NCBI GenBank assembly: GCA_963576735.1
Contig: OY755186.1
Span: 15,611,970-15,675,969 of the forward strand
Length of the DNA: 64,000 nt
Direction: 5' to 3'
From: Bedellia somnulentella
Lineage: Eukaryota > Arthropoda > Insecta > Lepidoptera > Bedelliidae
Every line of letters starts with the position of its first letter. The stretch's first letter is position 1. Shown here piece by piece: positions 31,343 to 42,371 of the stretch. A program made the position numbers and the translations under genes. Under the pieces are notes generated by a model. That model did no database searches. It saw only the letters and a list, made by a program, of their open reading frames with translations, and was not told the DNA's origin.

Positions 31343-31470
31343 GCTCATTCACACTGAGCCCGCCGGCCCGCTGATATTATGTCTTTTTGTCGGCGGTAGG
31401 TATAATTTTTAGACGCCGGCTTGTGACGCCGGGCAATGTCGGCGGCCGGCGGACTCAGTGTGTATTGCCC
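31343..31470. repeat. Short inverted-repeat element (MITE candidate)
   Basis: GCTCATTCACACTGAGCCCG at the left pairs with the complement of the right end, GGACTCAGTGTGTATTGCCC, and a GCCGGC-rich inner part also pairs. Its style resembles the nested elements at 28697. No clean target-site duplication was found. Confidence 0.6.
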
Positions 31471-31754
31471 TTAATATAGTGGCGTTTCGGCCTAGCTCCA
31501 TGGAAAAACTGTTCAGGCATTGTAATTGCTGGAAATATGTATTGAGATATTTGGAGGTGATAGATATTTTGCTGCGTTTGGCCATATTTCTTCTGAACAT
31601 CACGTGTATTCTGTTATTTAGTGTGAAAGCACGAACTTTTTGTCTCGATTGAGTATTCAAGTGAAAAAGGGTTGGCCCGTGGCATTCTATCGCTTCTTTG
31701 TAAGAAAACAATATCACATGACAAGTATAACTCAGTTATCTCATGTCGCTCTTC

Positions 31755-32200
31755 CTTACGTTATTTTTGCGGTTTCGTATCAAAAGGTAAAACATGACCC
31801 TATTACTAAGATACGATACTATCTTACTGTCTGTCTGTCTTCAGGTGTATATCATAAACAGTGATAGCTAGAAAGCTTTTACAAATGATGGATTTCCGTT
31901 GCCACTATAACAACAAATACTAAAAAGTTCAAAAATAGAATATTAAGAGGGATCCATATGGGGATATAATAAACGTGTTTTTTTCTCATTTTTTTGCTCA
32001 ATATTAAAAACGGGAAAAAGTAAACGCTTCAAATTGTTACAGAATAATTATGTACTTGTATAGCACCTTTCAAAACAAATAATTAAATAACAATTAAGTA
32101 AATATTAAAGGGGGACTCCCATACAAAAACGTAATTTTCTATTATAGTACGGAACCCTTCGTGCGTGAGACCGACTCGCCCTTGGCTGGTTTTTATTTTC
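31755..32200 (+). mobile_element. Lepidopteran AGGGTTCC..GACTCGCACTTGGC repeat, copy 2
   Basis: The second copy in this window, in the same orientation as 21749-22330, with TGTCTGTCTGTC, ACAACAAATACTAAAAA and an end of CGACTCGCCCTTGGCTGG. Confidence 0.65.
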
Positions 32201-32872
32201 CCACGTATTACTTTTTTAAAAAAACAAAAAAGTAAGCTCGGATTAAAACTCAAGCCCACACTTCTGCATCTCGGGCGCTGCGATGGCAACACATTTTATT
32301 CACCAGAGCGAAAATGTATGCAAATATCCACCAAGATGGAATAATACAAACATTTTCAGTGTTCAGTCAGTATCAACTTTTCCATAATCCCGATCACTAG
32401 AACCCGATATAACTATCAATACATGTCAATATTGATGACCTTACGATAAGCGAATGTTCTGCAATATCTCTTATTACCTTATAAATTAAGTGCAATTTCG
32501 CATGAACGTGCGTTCTAGATCAAACATGAGATGAACGACGCATGCGCGGTTGGCAACAAGCAGTCTGTAAAACGTGCATTCATTATCTATGCTCCCATAA
32601 TTGTTTATGTACATACAAACAAGGTATACTTAGCGCTCTGTTGTTATATGAAAAGACAATGAATGAATGACATGCTCACGATGGGTTGGTTCTATCTATA
32701 TAACAATCACTTTATATACTTTAAACGTGTTACAGTACAGGTGAATAAATAAATGATACTTTTTACATACCATGTTTTTTTTTGAGTTGGCAGACTTACG
32801 AATTCTTTTAACATACAAACATAAAGCTATAATATATAGCATTATATATAATAGTTCGTAAGTAAGTTAAAA

Positions 32873-33115
32873 GAACCCTTTTAAGGGATATCCCTTAAAA
32901 GGGTTCAGAGCTTCAGAATACGAAAATCCCAAGTCATTATTGGAAGTTGAATGGAGAAAAGATTGTAAAATAAAGTATTATGGTACAGGGTATCTAACCG
33001 CATCGCCAAAAAACCACTTTAAAAGCGCAAATACCCTTAGCCGCCTCCCCAGGTCGAGTCACCCATAGGCTGAAATGGAGTAGTGCTATTTTAAGTTGAC
33101 ACTTCGCAGCTAACC
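32873..33115 (-). mobile_element. SINE of the RTE-tailed family with a palindromic end
   Basis: A reverse copy whose 3' end is replaced by a perfect 34-bp palindrome (GAACCCTTTTAAGGGAT plus its complement, 32873-32906). The rest runs to AAGTTGACACTTCGCAGC and is diverged. Confidence 0.8.
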
Positions 33116-33334
33116 GTTATGACTTTGTATTTTTTTAATTGGAGATGTAAAATTGAATGAGTGCCAACTGCATACACCAACAAATGTCACGTTATGTGAA
33201 TGAGAGGACACTATATATAGGCTGTACCAGAAAATTATTGACAGACTACCTAACTCTTCAAACAGTTTTGATTTAGTCGTCGCGAAGGATTTCCGTTAGC
33301 ACACTTTTAAGCAAAACGTTAATATACTGTATTG

Positions 33335-33582
33335 GAAACATACATATACTCACGGCTATGAATCCCTTGAAGGAGCCAGAGCTAGGGAATCAGAAATTCC
33401 TCAGCCACTTTTGGAATTTGCGTGGGGAAAAGATGGTGGAATAAAGGTTGTTGGTGATGGGTCTCCAACCGCATCGGCCAAAAATCCCTTAAAAGCCCCC
33501 AATACCGTTAGTCGCCTCTTACGTACACGCACCGGAAGAAATGGGGTTGTGTTATTCTAAGCCGACGCTACAGAGCAAAACA
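33335..33582 (-). mobile_element. SINE of the RTE-tailed family, complete
   Basis: A reverse copy from CATACATATACTCACGGC to CGACGCTACAGAGC, flanked by TGGAAACA on both sides (8-bp target-site duplication). It belongs to the CGGAAGAAATGGGG subfamily. Confidence 0.9.
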
Positions 33583-33620
33583 ACAGTGGAAACACTCATT
33601 ATTTTTTAATGATTTTACGG

Positions 33621-33845
33621 TTGCCGTGTAGTGCTGGCTTAGGATGTCACTATTCCTTTCTACCGAGACGGGGGTCGTGAGAGACGACGAATGGTTAGGG
33701 GCCTTTTTTAAGTGGTTATGGGCGATGCGGTTGGAGACCCATCACCAACGATACTTTATTTCTAGCATCTTGTCCCCTGTCAACTTTCAAATGTAGCTGA
33801 GGAGTTTCTAGCTTTAAAGCTCTAGCTACCCCTTTGTATGATGTA
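33621..33845 (+). mobile_element. SINE of the RTE-tailed family
   Basis: Runs from GCCGTGTAGTGCTGGCTTAG to TAGCTACCCCTTTGTATGATG, with the last ~15 bases of the body missing. It lies only 40 bp from the previous, oppositely oriented copy. Confidence 0.85.
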
Positions 33846-33896
33846 TGTATGTTTGATTTTACTGTTATGATGTTATTGTCCTCACAGCCTATATAC

Positions 33897-34345
33897 GTGG
33901 AACACTCAGAAAATTTTGCGAAAATAAAAAAAAATCTATGGGTAAAAAGGTTTTTATTAAATCTTTTCAAAGCACTCTCCACCAGCATCTATACAAAGTT
34001 GCATACGTCTAAACCAGTTTTCGAAACACTTTTTCCAGTCCGCCGCAGACACCTCATTTACAGCCCGCTGAAACGCTGACAGCGCATCTTCCGGCGATGA
34101 AAATTGTATCCCTTTGAGTTGATTTTTTATTTAAGGGAATAAAAAGAAGTCACACGGTGCCAGGTCAGGGCTGTAAGGAGGGTGACCCAAGAGTTTGACC
34201 GGCGTGCTGTTCAGGAAGTCCGTCGTTTTGAGCGCGGTGTGAGCGGGCGCGTTGTCGTGGTGAAGCAGTAGCCCGCGGAGCCCTGTGTTTGGTCGATTAT
34301 TGCTCACAACTGAGAAAACTACTGGCAAGCATTTAGTAGTATACC
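33897..34345 (-). pseudogene. Mariner transposase remnant
   Basis: The minus strand shows LLHHDNAPAHTALKTTDFLN and PPYSPDLAPCDFFLFP, with 34 residues between the last two catalytic aspartates (DD34D, the mariner signature). Downstream, in shifted frames, are FQRAVNEVSAADWKKCF and WFRRMQLCIDAGGECFEKI, the usual mariner C-terminus. At least two frameshifts are present and the N-terminal two-thirds are gone. It is an inactive fossil of a cut-and-paste DNA transposon. Confidence 0.88.
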
Positions 34346-34860
34346 AGTCTGCGTTAATAATTATTCATACTAATCAAAAATATAATAGATTGTCGAGTAA
34401 TATAATATATTAACATTATTATAATATACATATAGTACAGGCTGTCTTATTGAAATGTGTCAGTATGGGCACAGGGCCAGATAAGTATAGGAAAGTCTGA
34501 AACCAAAAGACATACAAGGTTTATTCTTAGGAACCATGTCATCGATTTTAGTTAAGAGAAAAATTGAATTCATAGATTTTAAAAAACTAATGATATGTAA
34601 GACTGTGTTTGTAAAAAGTTGCATTACCTGTAAAAAGGTACAAACTTTCGTAAAAACCATTTTACAAATATTTATTTACTTATTTATTCATACATGATAA
34701 CCATCATTACAGGCGCCGCCTAATGCAATGGCATCTACAAACATAAAAACTTATAAAATATATTCATATTAAATTATCAACATTATTAAAAAACAACTAA
34801 TTCTAACATATATGTAATTTAATATTTCATTTCTTCTCTTGTAGCAAATTATGTTTAACG
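34346..34860. other. AT-rich stretch, nothing recognised
   Basis: No gene is seen. The end near 34680-34860 may be the 3' UTR of the LINE remnant that follows on the minus strand. Confidence 0.4.
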
Positions 34861-34869
34861 CTACTATTG

Positions 34870-36560
34870 TGAATTCATTCAAAGTACACCAAGCACTCAG
34901 CAATTAAATTTAATTTTCTAAGAGCCCGAGTGACTGGAGCCTCCCCTAGTAGCTTGGTGCGTGCGAACGGTACAGCCAATAGGGCAGGTCGTCGCCTACG
35001 ACCCATGTACTTGTCTGGTATGTTGAGGCGAAGCTGCTCCAGTACAACTGCATTGTCTAAATTACCTCTGATCACTTTAAATAGGTACAACTCTAAAAAC
35101 AGCTGTCTCCTAACCCTCAGCTCTGTATATCCTACCATACCCAACACAAAAAGAGTTGGGTAGTTCAGTGGTTAAAATGGGTATACCCCATAGTATTTGA
35201 GATAAAGATACCTTACAAACTTATTCTGTATTCGTTCCAACATAAGACTATATTTAATTTCATGAGGGGACCAGACAAGTGCATTAAATTTCAAATTACT
35301 TCTAACTAAAGCAATGTTAAACCTCCTGAGTCCCAGATTTTTTTTTATTATGTAATCATCCAAACCTAACGTACTAATTATAGTACAAAATGAGAGTTGC
35401 GCTTCAGACCTGAATTGAAAAATAAATATTTTGTTTGTTTTCCATTAATTAGTAAGTGGGATTGATTTTACTACATATGTTTGGTAAATCCTAAATATTA
35501 TTTCGTAAAAAAAAGATGAAAATATTTGGTTCTCTTTTTAGGACGTTAGGTCTAAGAAATATCCGAAATTAGGGTAGAAATATTTTGTGATAAAAATAGC
35601 CCGTTAGGTTTCTACTCTTGCTATACGTAACTATGCTCCGGTCTGAAGCGACAAAATATTTTGTACTCATATTAGCACGCTGGGACCTAGGAGGATAATG
35701 CTACAATACCTTGAATATTAGTAAAATCCCGCACGTTGCGCAGAATAAATCCTAACTGTCCAAAAACCTTTTTAGAAATATTGACAATGTGTTCCCTAAA
35801 ATGCAATTTATCACAACATTTAACCCCCAGATCTTTAACTTTAGTGACCCTGACCATGAATGAACCCCCAATGACATACTCCTGCTGGATAGGTGTTAAT
35901 GCCCTAGTGAAGGATATCACTGCACATTTGGAATTGCTATATTGCAGCTTGTTATCTATACTCCACTTTTCTATTCTATCAATGTCCTCTTGCAATCTAA
36001 TACAGTCACTTTGAGACCTGATTTGTCGGTATAATTTGAGGTCATCAGCAAATAATAGACTTAAAGCATATTTTACTACTGATGGTATGTCGTTTATAAT
36101 CAGAATAAATAGTAATGGGCTAAGGTTTGAACCCTGGCTTACGTCAGATCAGGTAAAATATGACTCACTTTTAAATCCAACCCACTCTGCATACTGCATT
36201 CTGTCCTTCATATAACTTGCAAAAAAATGCAGCAGGTTCGGGATGAAACCAAAGCCAGCCAACTTCTTAAGTAGAATTTCATTGTCAACCAAGTCGAATG
36301 CTTTTTTGAAGTCGAAGTAGGCAGCATCAACTTGACCCCCACCATCTACCTCCGGTATCATACCAATCGCATAATTCAACAGGTTACTGGAGGTGTTTCT
36401 AGCTGGCCTAAACCCATGTTGGGCTTCATCTAAATGTATATTTACTTAAGCTAATAATATTTTATGAATAGCCGCCTCAAAAACTTTGGTTGGAGCTGAT
36501 AGTATTGCTACTGGCCTGTACATCATCCACACTTTTACCTGACCCCCCCTTTGGCACTGG
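34870..36560 (-). pseudogene. CR1/Jockey-like LINE reverse transcriptase remnant
   Basis: Minus-strand pieces in order: AAYFDFKKAFDLVDNEILLK (36149-36379); MQEDIDRIEKWSIDNKLQYS, then VKDLGVKCCDKLHFREH (35687-35995); RFNIALVRSNLKFNALVWSP, then RIQNKFVRYLYLKYYG (35172-35363); and a C-terminal piece with LYLFKVIRGNLDN (34875-35147). Stops and frameshifts lie between them. The element is split by a ~250-bp inverted-repeat insertion at 35400-35649. The endonuclease is absent. Confidence 0.82.
35400..35649. mobile_element. MITE-like insertion inside the LINE remnant
   Basis: CGCTTCAGACC at 35400-35410 and its exact complement GGTCTGAAGCG at 35639-35649 bound a ~250-bp non-coding stretch. It falls exactly where the reverse transcriptase sequence is interrupted, between the GFILRNVRDF block and the ALVRSN block. 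A target-site duplication is not resolved. Confidence 0.55.
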
Positions 36561-36739
36561 TACCACCCTAGTGGTCTTCCATCATAGACACAGAATAAGC
36601 TTAAGTATGTTAAGTTAATGCATTTTATTCCATTTAGACATCAAGTGTCATAGTAATATTTACTGCTTAAGACCTCCACAATCGGTATTTCAATGCTGTA
36701 GTTTTTTTAAAGATTTCCGTACTCAATTTTAGTTTGTTT

Positions 36740-37755
36740 CGTATGAATGCAATCTATCTTTTCACATAAATGTCATGAAAAAAGTGTCTTATTTGCAGAT
36801 GATGTCTCCCTCTTAATGAAATGTAAAAGTAATATCAACCTGCGGAAAAAACTCACAACTATCCTAGATAAACTAACAGATAGGATGAATGATCATAATC
36901 TTGAAATTAACTATACAAAAACGAACTTAATGGTATTTCATCCACGACAAAAATCTCCCTTATATATTACACTCAACTACAATAGTACAGACATTAAATT
37001 AGTTAACGATTTTACTCTCCTTGGAATAAGCATTGACACCCATATAAATTGGAAAAAACACGTCCAAAAGCTGCACCTGAAAATCTCAAAATTTTCGTAT
37101 GCTCTTAAACAAATAAAGAAAACGACCGACTTGAAAACAGCATTAGCAGCATATTTTGCCTATGCATATGCATGGTTTAATTACGGCATAATTCTCTGGG
37201 GAAATAGCGTCAACGCACCTACATTACTTATACTGCAAAAAAGACTCATACGAATTTTAGTAAATATAAAACAAACGGACAGCTGTAGACCCCATTTCAA
37301 AGAACTCAAATTGCTAACACTAGGTAGTGTTAGCAATTTGAGTTGTCCATCTACATATTTGAGATCTGCAAACATGTGAAAAATAACCCTAATCTATTTC
37401 CTACCAAGCAAAATGTACCTATTAGCATTACACTTCGTAACAGAGACAAGTTGACTCTGCCTACCTCTAACCTTGCAATGCACGCATCTAGTCCACATTC
37501 TATGGCAATAAAAATTTATAATAAACTGCCAAAACCTCTAAGAGAGGAAGCCACTATAGCTAATTTCTCAAAAAATCTTAAGGAGCTACTAATAAATACA
37601 TGCTATTATAGTCTAAGTGAATATCTCAATGATAAATTATAATTACTTCGTCCTCTCCTCTAATTGCTGTGCCCAACAGGGTCCACAATGCTGTGACATA
37701 ATTACATACTTACCATCTAAGAAAACCATTGTGGAACGCAATAAATCTATTGAGT
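36740..37755 (+). pseudogene. CR1/Jockey-like LINE, 5'-truncated at the FADD box
   Basis: Begins just before the catalytic box (SVLFADDVSLLMKCKSN). It continues through LEINYTKTNLMVFHPRQ, DFTLLGISIDTHINWKKHV, YGIILWGNS and LQKRLIRIL to 37342, then in another frame through YIFEICKHVKNN and YNKLPKPLREE to a stop at 37642. The frame change coincides with a palindrome at 37303-37344. Otherwise there is little decay. It lies head to head with the preceding LINE remnant but shows different sequence. Confidence 0.85.
37303..37344. repeat. Perfect 19-bp inverted repeat inside a LINE ORF
   Basis: AACTCAAATTGCTAACACT (37303-37321) and its exact complement (37326-37344) flank the loop AGGT. The right arm replaces expected coding sequence, so it is a mutation scar and not an ancestral feature. 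Confidence 0.8.
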
Positions 37756-38331
37756 ATTAAATCGATGACATGGTACCAAAGAACAGATCCTTGTACATCT
37801 TATAAATTCAAAATTTCCCATACTGATTTGAATGAGACAACCTGTATCTTACCTCTTACCTACAATAAATATAATTTTGAGATTGAAAATGTGGTAACTC
37901 TGAATTATTTCCTAACTTATATCTCATTTGGTGTTGATTTCATCTCAGGAGACTCTTAACTTTACTAGCACTCCCGTCTTTTCAATATTTAAATTTTAGC
38001 GCCTTGTCCGAAGGTCTAGCCTAGCGCCATCTATAATTTATTTTCACGTTTGTTTCGACATTTCAATTCGATCCTACTTTCAGTGTTCTCTGTTCTTACG
38101 TTCGTCACTATTTTCAGTTATAAAAACCATTTAATATTTAATTCAACCAAATTAAAACCAATAAACATTTTTCTTGTTATAAAATCACTTCTATACAGTT
38201 TAAATAAATAAATACTGAGTCCGAATCATATTTTACAGGTGGCAATCATATTGACAGAGGCGCTACCTTGTGTTCAATATCAGAAGCTTAACGAACAAAG
38301 AGAGTTTGGCTAGCGACAAGAAATTAAGGTT
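37756..38331. other. Upstream region of Pten, no clear elements
   Basis: AT-rich sequence leading into the CpG-rich Pten 5' region. Transcription may start here (for example, an arthropod-type TCAGT near 38093), but nothing decisive is visible. Confidence 0.35.
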
Positions 38332-38735
38332 GTGTTCTATCCCGTTCTAACTCAACGAGTACAGAGCGGCACGAAAGAGATACCGCGCGCATGCATTTGC
38401 GGCCATCATAACCATCTTGTGCAACTGACTGAATTGTCTTTTCTCAACCGTGTTCTGGTACAAACGCAGGATGGACGCCATTCGTGCGAGATAAATCTTA
38501 TTGTACCGCGTCGTGTGAAGTGTGTAGTGGTGAAAAGGTGCCGGCGGTCGAGTTATGCGATAGCGGATCGTTGTTGCGAGGGTGCGAACTGTCGGAGGTC
38601 GTTTGTGGTGTCGACGTGCGTTGGCTTGAGGACTGTTTTCAGCGCGCGTGAAATGGAGCGAGCGAGCTGAGCACAGCAGCAGCCGCGGGCTCCTAGGGCC
38701 GGCCATGAGCGGGTTACGCTCTTGGAGGTTATTTT
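38332..38735 (+). promoter_or_regulatory. Pten: Pten 5' leader with several upstream ATGs
   Basis: A GC- and CpG-rich stretch that contrasts with the AT-rich surroundings. It holds short upstream ORFs: 38391-38411 (MHLRPS), 38471-38494 (MDAIRAR), 38555-38563 (MR) and 38653-38670 (MERAS). A 37-codon upstream ORF at 38705-38818 overlaps the extended Pten reading frame and ends before the conserved start at 38865. How much of this is transcribed is unknown. If most of it is, translation of Pten should be restrained by these upstream ORFs. Confidence 0.6.
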
Positions 38736-38970
38736 ATGGGTATTTGTGCGAGCTGCCTCCGCGGAGAGCGAAAGGTGCCGGAAAAGTCAGGCAGTGCGGC
38801 GAAGCGAGCCCGCTCTAAGGGCGCGGCAGCAGAGCTTCTGCCGCCAAGCGCCCTGCAGTTCGCCATGGCCAACTCGATCTCCAACATGAAGATGACCAAC
38901 CCCATCAAGGGTATGGTTAGCAAGCGTCGGAAGCGATACATCAAAGACGGCTTCAATTTAGACTTAGCTT
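38736..38970 (+). CDS. Pten: Pten first coding exon
   Basis: The conserved start is the ATG at 38865 (GCCATGG context), giving MANSISNMKMTN, then IKGMVSKRRKRYIKDGFNLD, then LA. Drosophila Pten also starts MAN.IS, and the VSK.K.RY...G.DLDL block precedes the catalytic domain of PTEN, the lipid phosphatase that removes the 3-phosphate from PI(3,4,5)P3 and opposes PI3K/Akt signalling at the plasma membrane. The exon ends after the first base of the codon following LDLA, the same place as exon 1 of human PTEN (LDLT|Y). The frame is open 43 codons upstream to an ATG at 38736 (MGICASCLRGER), a possible N-terminally extended form. That ATG has a weak context. Remaining exons were not found in the window. 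Confidence 0.85.
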
Positions 38971-38980
38971 GTATCCTTTT
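38971..38980 (+). other. Pten: U12-type splice donor of Pten intron 1
   Basis: GTATCCTTTT immediately follows the exon and matches the minor-spliceosome donor consensus (A/G)TATCCTTT at every position. Human PTEN intron 1 begins GTATCC at the same site, so the minor-type intron appears conserved. Confidence 0.8.
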
Positions 38981-41410
38981 TCATATTTGTATTGTGATTA
39001 TGTGTAAATTAACGTGTGAGGAGTGTTCCAGTAATCTGGTAAGTCATTCATTATTACTATGGAGTAACAAGCTTTGATCTTTAGAGTTAGTGTTGTATTG
39101 ACATTTTTTCAAGGCCACTTACCTAACCTATAAATTGTATACCTTTTGAATGTTAAAACAGCATTCCTTTTTAAGAATGCTTGCAAGTAATCAATAAATT
39201 AATCTAAAGATGTCACAAAAGTAGGATTAACAAAGATGTATGCTATAAACTTTGTAATAAAATGTTCTTTCCACAAAATGCTGTCATGTGTTTGCATATG
39301 GTCACTTTAAGTTTCTAGGCAATTTTAGAACATGTTAAAATGTCTCCTATCTTTTCAATTATGGTTTGATAAAACTATTTCTTTTAAACAATATAGGTAA
39401 TATAACAGGGTAACTGTCTTATTATAAAGAAGTTAATCTATGTTTTCTAGGTCTGTGCACTATTATTAAAATACAAGATAAATCTGTCTTGTCAGATAAA
39501 AGATTTTCTCACATGATATACTTGTCTTGGTTTTTTAACTATTTTAACTGGCATGATAATGTACTCCATTACCTTTATTGTGTACAATACATACTTTAGT
39601 TCAATACATGTATGGACTTTTAAAATTTTGGGTTATCATTCTTTGTCAAATATTGAGCAGTATACTACAAACCATGCTAGTTCTAATATAATAACTATTT
39701 TAATTTAAAGCATAATGAGAATTAGATACATATAAGAGATGCAATGTATTTATTTGCAAGAGATTTAGCCATACTATGAATACATCAAATCTGTCAGTGC
39801 TCTGAGCCTATACCGATTATTCAGCCAAATACAATGTTTTTGATCCACATTATTAACAATGTAAAAAAATTAAATAGTTCCCATGATAACCTCTTGTGCT
39901 ATGGCTCAAACAATAAAATTTTAAAAAAAGCAAGTGCTATGTTATAGTTTTTTCTACAAACTGTTTTTTTCTTAATTGCATTATTACATACAATATAATT
40001 TTCAGACAGGTGTTATAGAATTAAGAACACTTTATTTGCAATGTTATCATATAAAAAACCATCTTGTGTTAAAGTTTTTAGAAAATACAATAAGCGGCCA
40101 AACTGATTCTCTTGCAATTAAGTGTCTATTCAGTAGATTTTACACCAAAGTTATAAGAGTGGTCCACAACAAATTAGTTAATAGATGGTTATGTGGATTA
40201 CCAATAATTTACTTCAATGACTTTCCACTATATTTTGCAATAAACAGATAAGAAAGTTTAGAATTATATTATATAAATAGTTTTGGCTAACTCTTCTACA
40301 TTTTCATTTCACTTAATCAACCTCATACTAAGATTTAAGCCCAAAACTATAATTGGCATCTAAATGCAACATATTAAATTAAAACAATTTAATAGAATTA
40401 ATTTAATTAGCACATGATAATCATACATAGCATGCAATGCATAACTAATTGGCCAGTAGTATCTATATAACATAGAAACATAATTTGACCTTTGCAGTTT
40501 CCTGGCTGGTACCTTATCGGTATTGCAGACACATGTTGTATCTATTATGAGCAATAATAGAAAATAGCATGTTATAATGTCATGTTTTATTGATCTTTGA
40601 CATTGTGTGGCTTATCGGAGAGATTAAGGATAATATTTAAATTATATAATTAAATTAATAATAATTAATTAATAATTTTAAAAAAACTTTACCCTTATAG
40701 GCATTAGAGGCACTGGTGATAGAAGTGATTTTAATAAAAAATAACTTTTAAATTTTATTGTACTGTTAATTCTGAAATGAGAATAGTGTTTTTATAGTTC
40801 TGCAAAACTTAATACAATTTACAAACATATGCATGACCTAATTATATGTATCCTAATACAAGGACTGCATGCATTATAAAAACGGACAAAGGCAAACACA
40901 TGATAGACAAAAAAGTACAAAATTAAACACATAAAATCTTAGTTAAAGCAGGATATCTTAAAAGAAACTGGTTTAAAAATTATGGACTGCTATTATTGTC
41001 TTATGTTTAAATGAGTTAACAATTTCCTTGATCTATCTATCATTAATTATACTTCTCTCATTAGATGTTGTAGAATTAATCAAAGAATTTATTTCTGCCA
41101 TTAGGAATAGTACTATTTACATAAAATTCTCTCGCTTTATCAAATCTTGTTTTATTTATCAAAGAACTAGAACCAAAATTTGTTATTGACACATACATTC
41201 AAATTAATTTCAAAGGATCAATCTACTATCATTTTGTACTATCAGACATTATGCATACTTTGAAAAATATTTAAAAATACTTTAATAAATTTTTAGGGTA
41301 TCATGGGATGCAAAAATATGGCAAGATTAGCCATTGAGTAGGCCCTATAGCTTACTAAGAAAGCCAGACTAGTAACAGGGAACAATGAGATGACGCCAAT
41401 TTGAAAATAG
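38981..41410. other. Pten intron 1, AT-rich, no recognised feature
   Basis: About 2.4 kb of AT-rich sequence. Short ORFs (for example 39976-40251) have no recognisable motifs. No second Pten exon was found. Confidence 0.5.
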
Positions 41411-41417
41411 AACATAA

Positions 41418-41679
41418 GGGCCAGCGCTGACTGCCGGCATGGCATGGCATGGCATGGCAAAGGATTTCGGTACAGATATAGCATTTTTAATCTTATTACC
41501 ATGAGTATAGAATTCATTTTACTTCATTTTGACACAACGATGCCGACGTTCTGTCCTACCGCGGCCTCCCTCAGCATCGTTGTGTCAAAATGAATTCTAT
41601 ATGCATGGCAATAAGATTAAAAATGCTGTATCTGTACCGAAATCCTTTGCCATGCCATGCCGGCAGTGAGCGCCGGCCC
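41418..41679. mobile_element. Foldback MITE with TAA target-site duplication, copy 1
   Basis: GGGCCAGCGCTGACTGCCGG and its near-complement at the other end form ~115-bp arms around a ~35-bp centre. TAA flanks both sides (41415-41417, 41680-41682), as in PIF/Harbinger derivatives. The left arm has four CATGG units and the right arm two. A second copy lies at 47376-47627. Confidence 0.85.
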
Positions 41680-41839
41680 TAAGTGTGCAGGACTGCCGGT
41701 TCACAGCTAACAGATCTGACTATCATTTGAAGGTGCACGGTGACAAGACGTGTGTGTTACAATGTATGAATGGGCCAGGGTTGATTGTGGGAGTGTGCCA
41801 ATCATTATTTTTGCCAGTGCCTTTTAAAATCTTTATTAT

Positions 41840-41960
41840 CTTTCCTCTGACTAAGAATAAAAGGGCTTGTATGAAAGAATATATGGATGTCAGCAAAGTA
41901 AGATGGGTTTGTCAGGTGAGAACTGTACAAAGTTGCGATTCATAGTCTTCTATCCTCATT
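41840..41960 (+). mobile_element. RTE LINE 3'-end fragment
   Basis: AAAAGGGCTTGTATGAAAGA, then GGATGTCAGCAAAGTA and GGTTTGTCAGGTGAGAAC, then GCGATTCATAGTCT: the RTE 3' region in + orientation, without the tail. Confidence 0.7.
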
Positions 41961-42129
41961 AGCAAAAGACTAGAAGTACAAGGTATTTAAATTCCGCAGG
42001 TTCCTTCATCACCAAGTTCTATACCCACCAGAAGTAAAGTAGTTATAGTTAAAGTAGTGCTATTTCAAGGCTTATCTACCAATACAAAGATAGGCTTTGA
42101 GAAGAATAGCAAAACTGTTTAAATTATTA

Positions 42130-42300
42130 TTTAATGTTGGCTTAGAACAGCACCAACTCATTTCTCCTCTGGGACTTTTTCATAGTGATTAATGGGCAAA
42201 TTTGTTGGCAGGGTATCAAATAATGATACTTAATTTCACCATGTTTTCCAAAATTGGCAGAGGATTAGTTTTTGGCTAGTTTTAGTTTGTTAAATTGTCA
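42130..42300 (+). mobile_element. SINE of the RTE-tailed family, very degenerate
   Basis: TGTTGGCTTAGAACAGCACC, then ATTTCTCCTCTGGG and TTTCACCATGTTTTCCA appear in family order. Most other positions have changed. Confidence 0.5.
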
Positions 42301-42371
42301 GAAATTTTACTTACATACAGATCTATGGACATTTTGTACTAATGATTTGTTTGAAAAAAGATATCATATAT

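Noticed and set aside
38332..38670. A 112-codon open frame upstream of Pten
   Set aside because: It opens with a non-ATG codon in CpG-rich leader sequence, where stop codons are rare, and matches no known family. Better explained as Pten 5' leader.
39976..40251. A 91-codon ORF preceded by TTTTCAG, considered as Pten exon 2
   Set aside because: The protein lacks the IYPNIIAMGFPA..LEGVYRN-type sequence expected for PTEN exon 2 and has no motif that I recognise.
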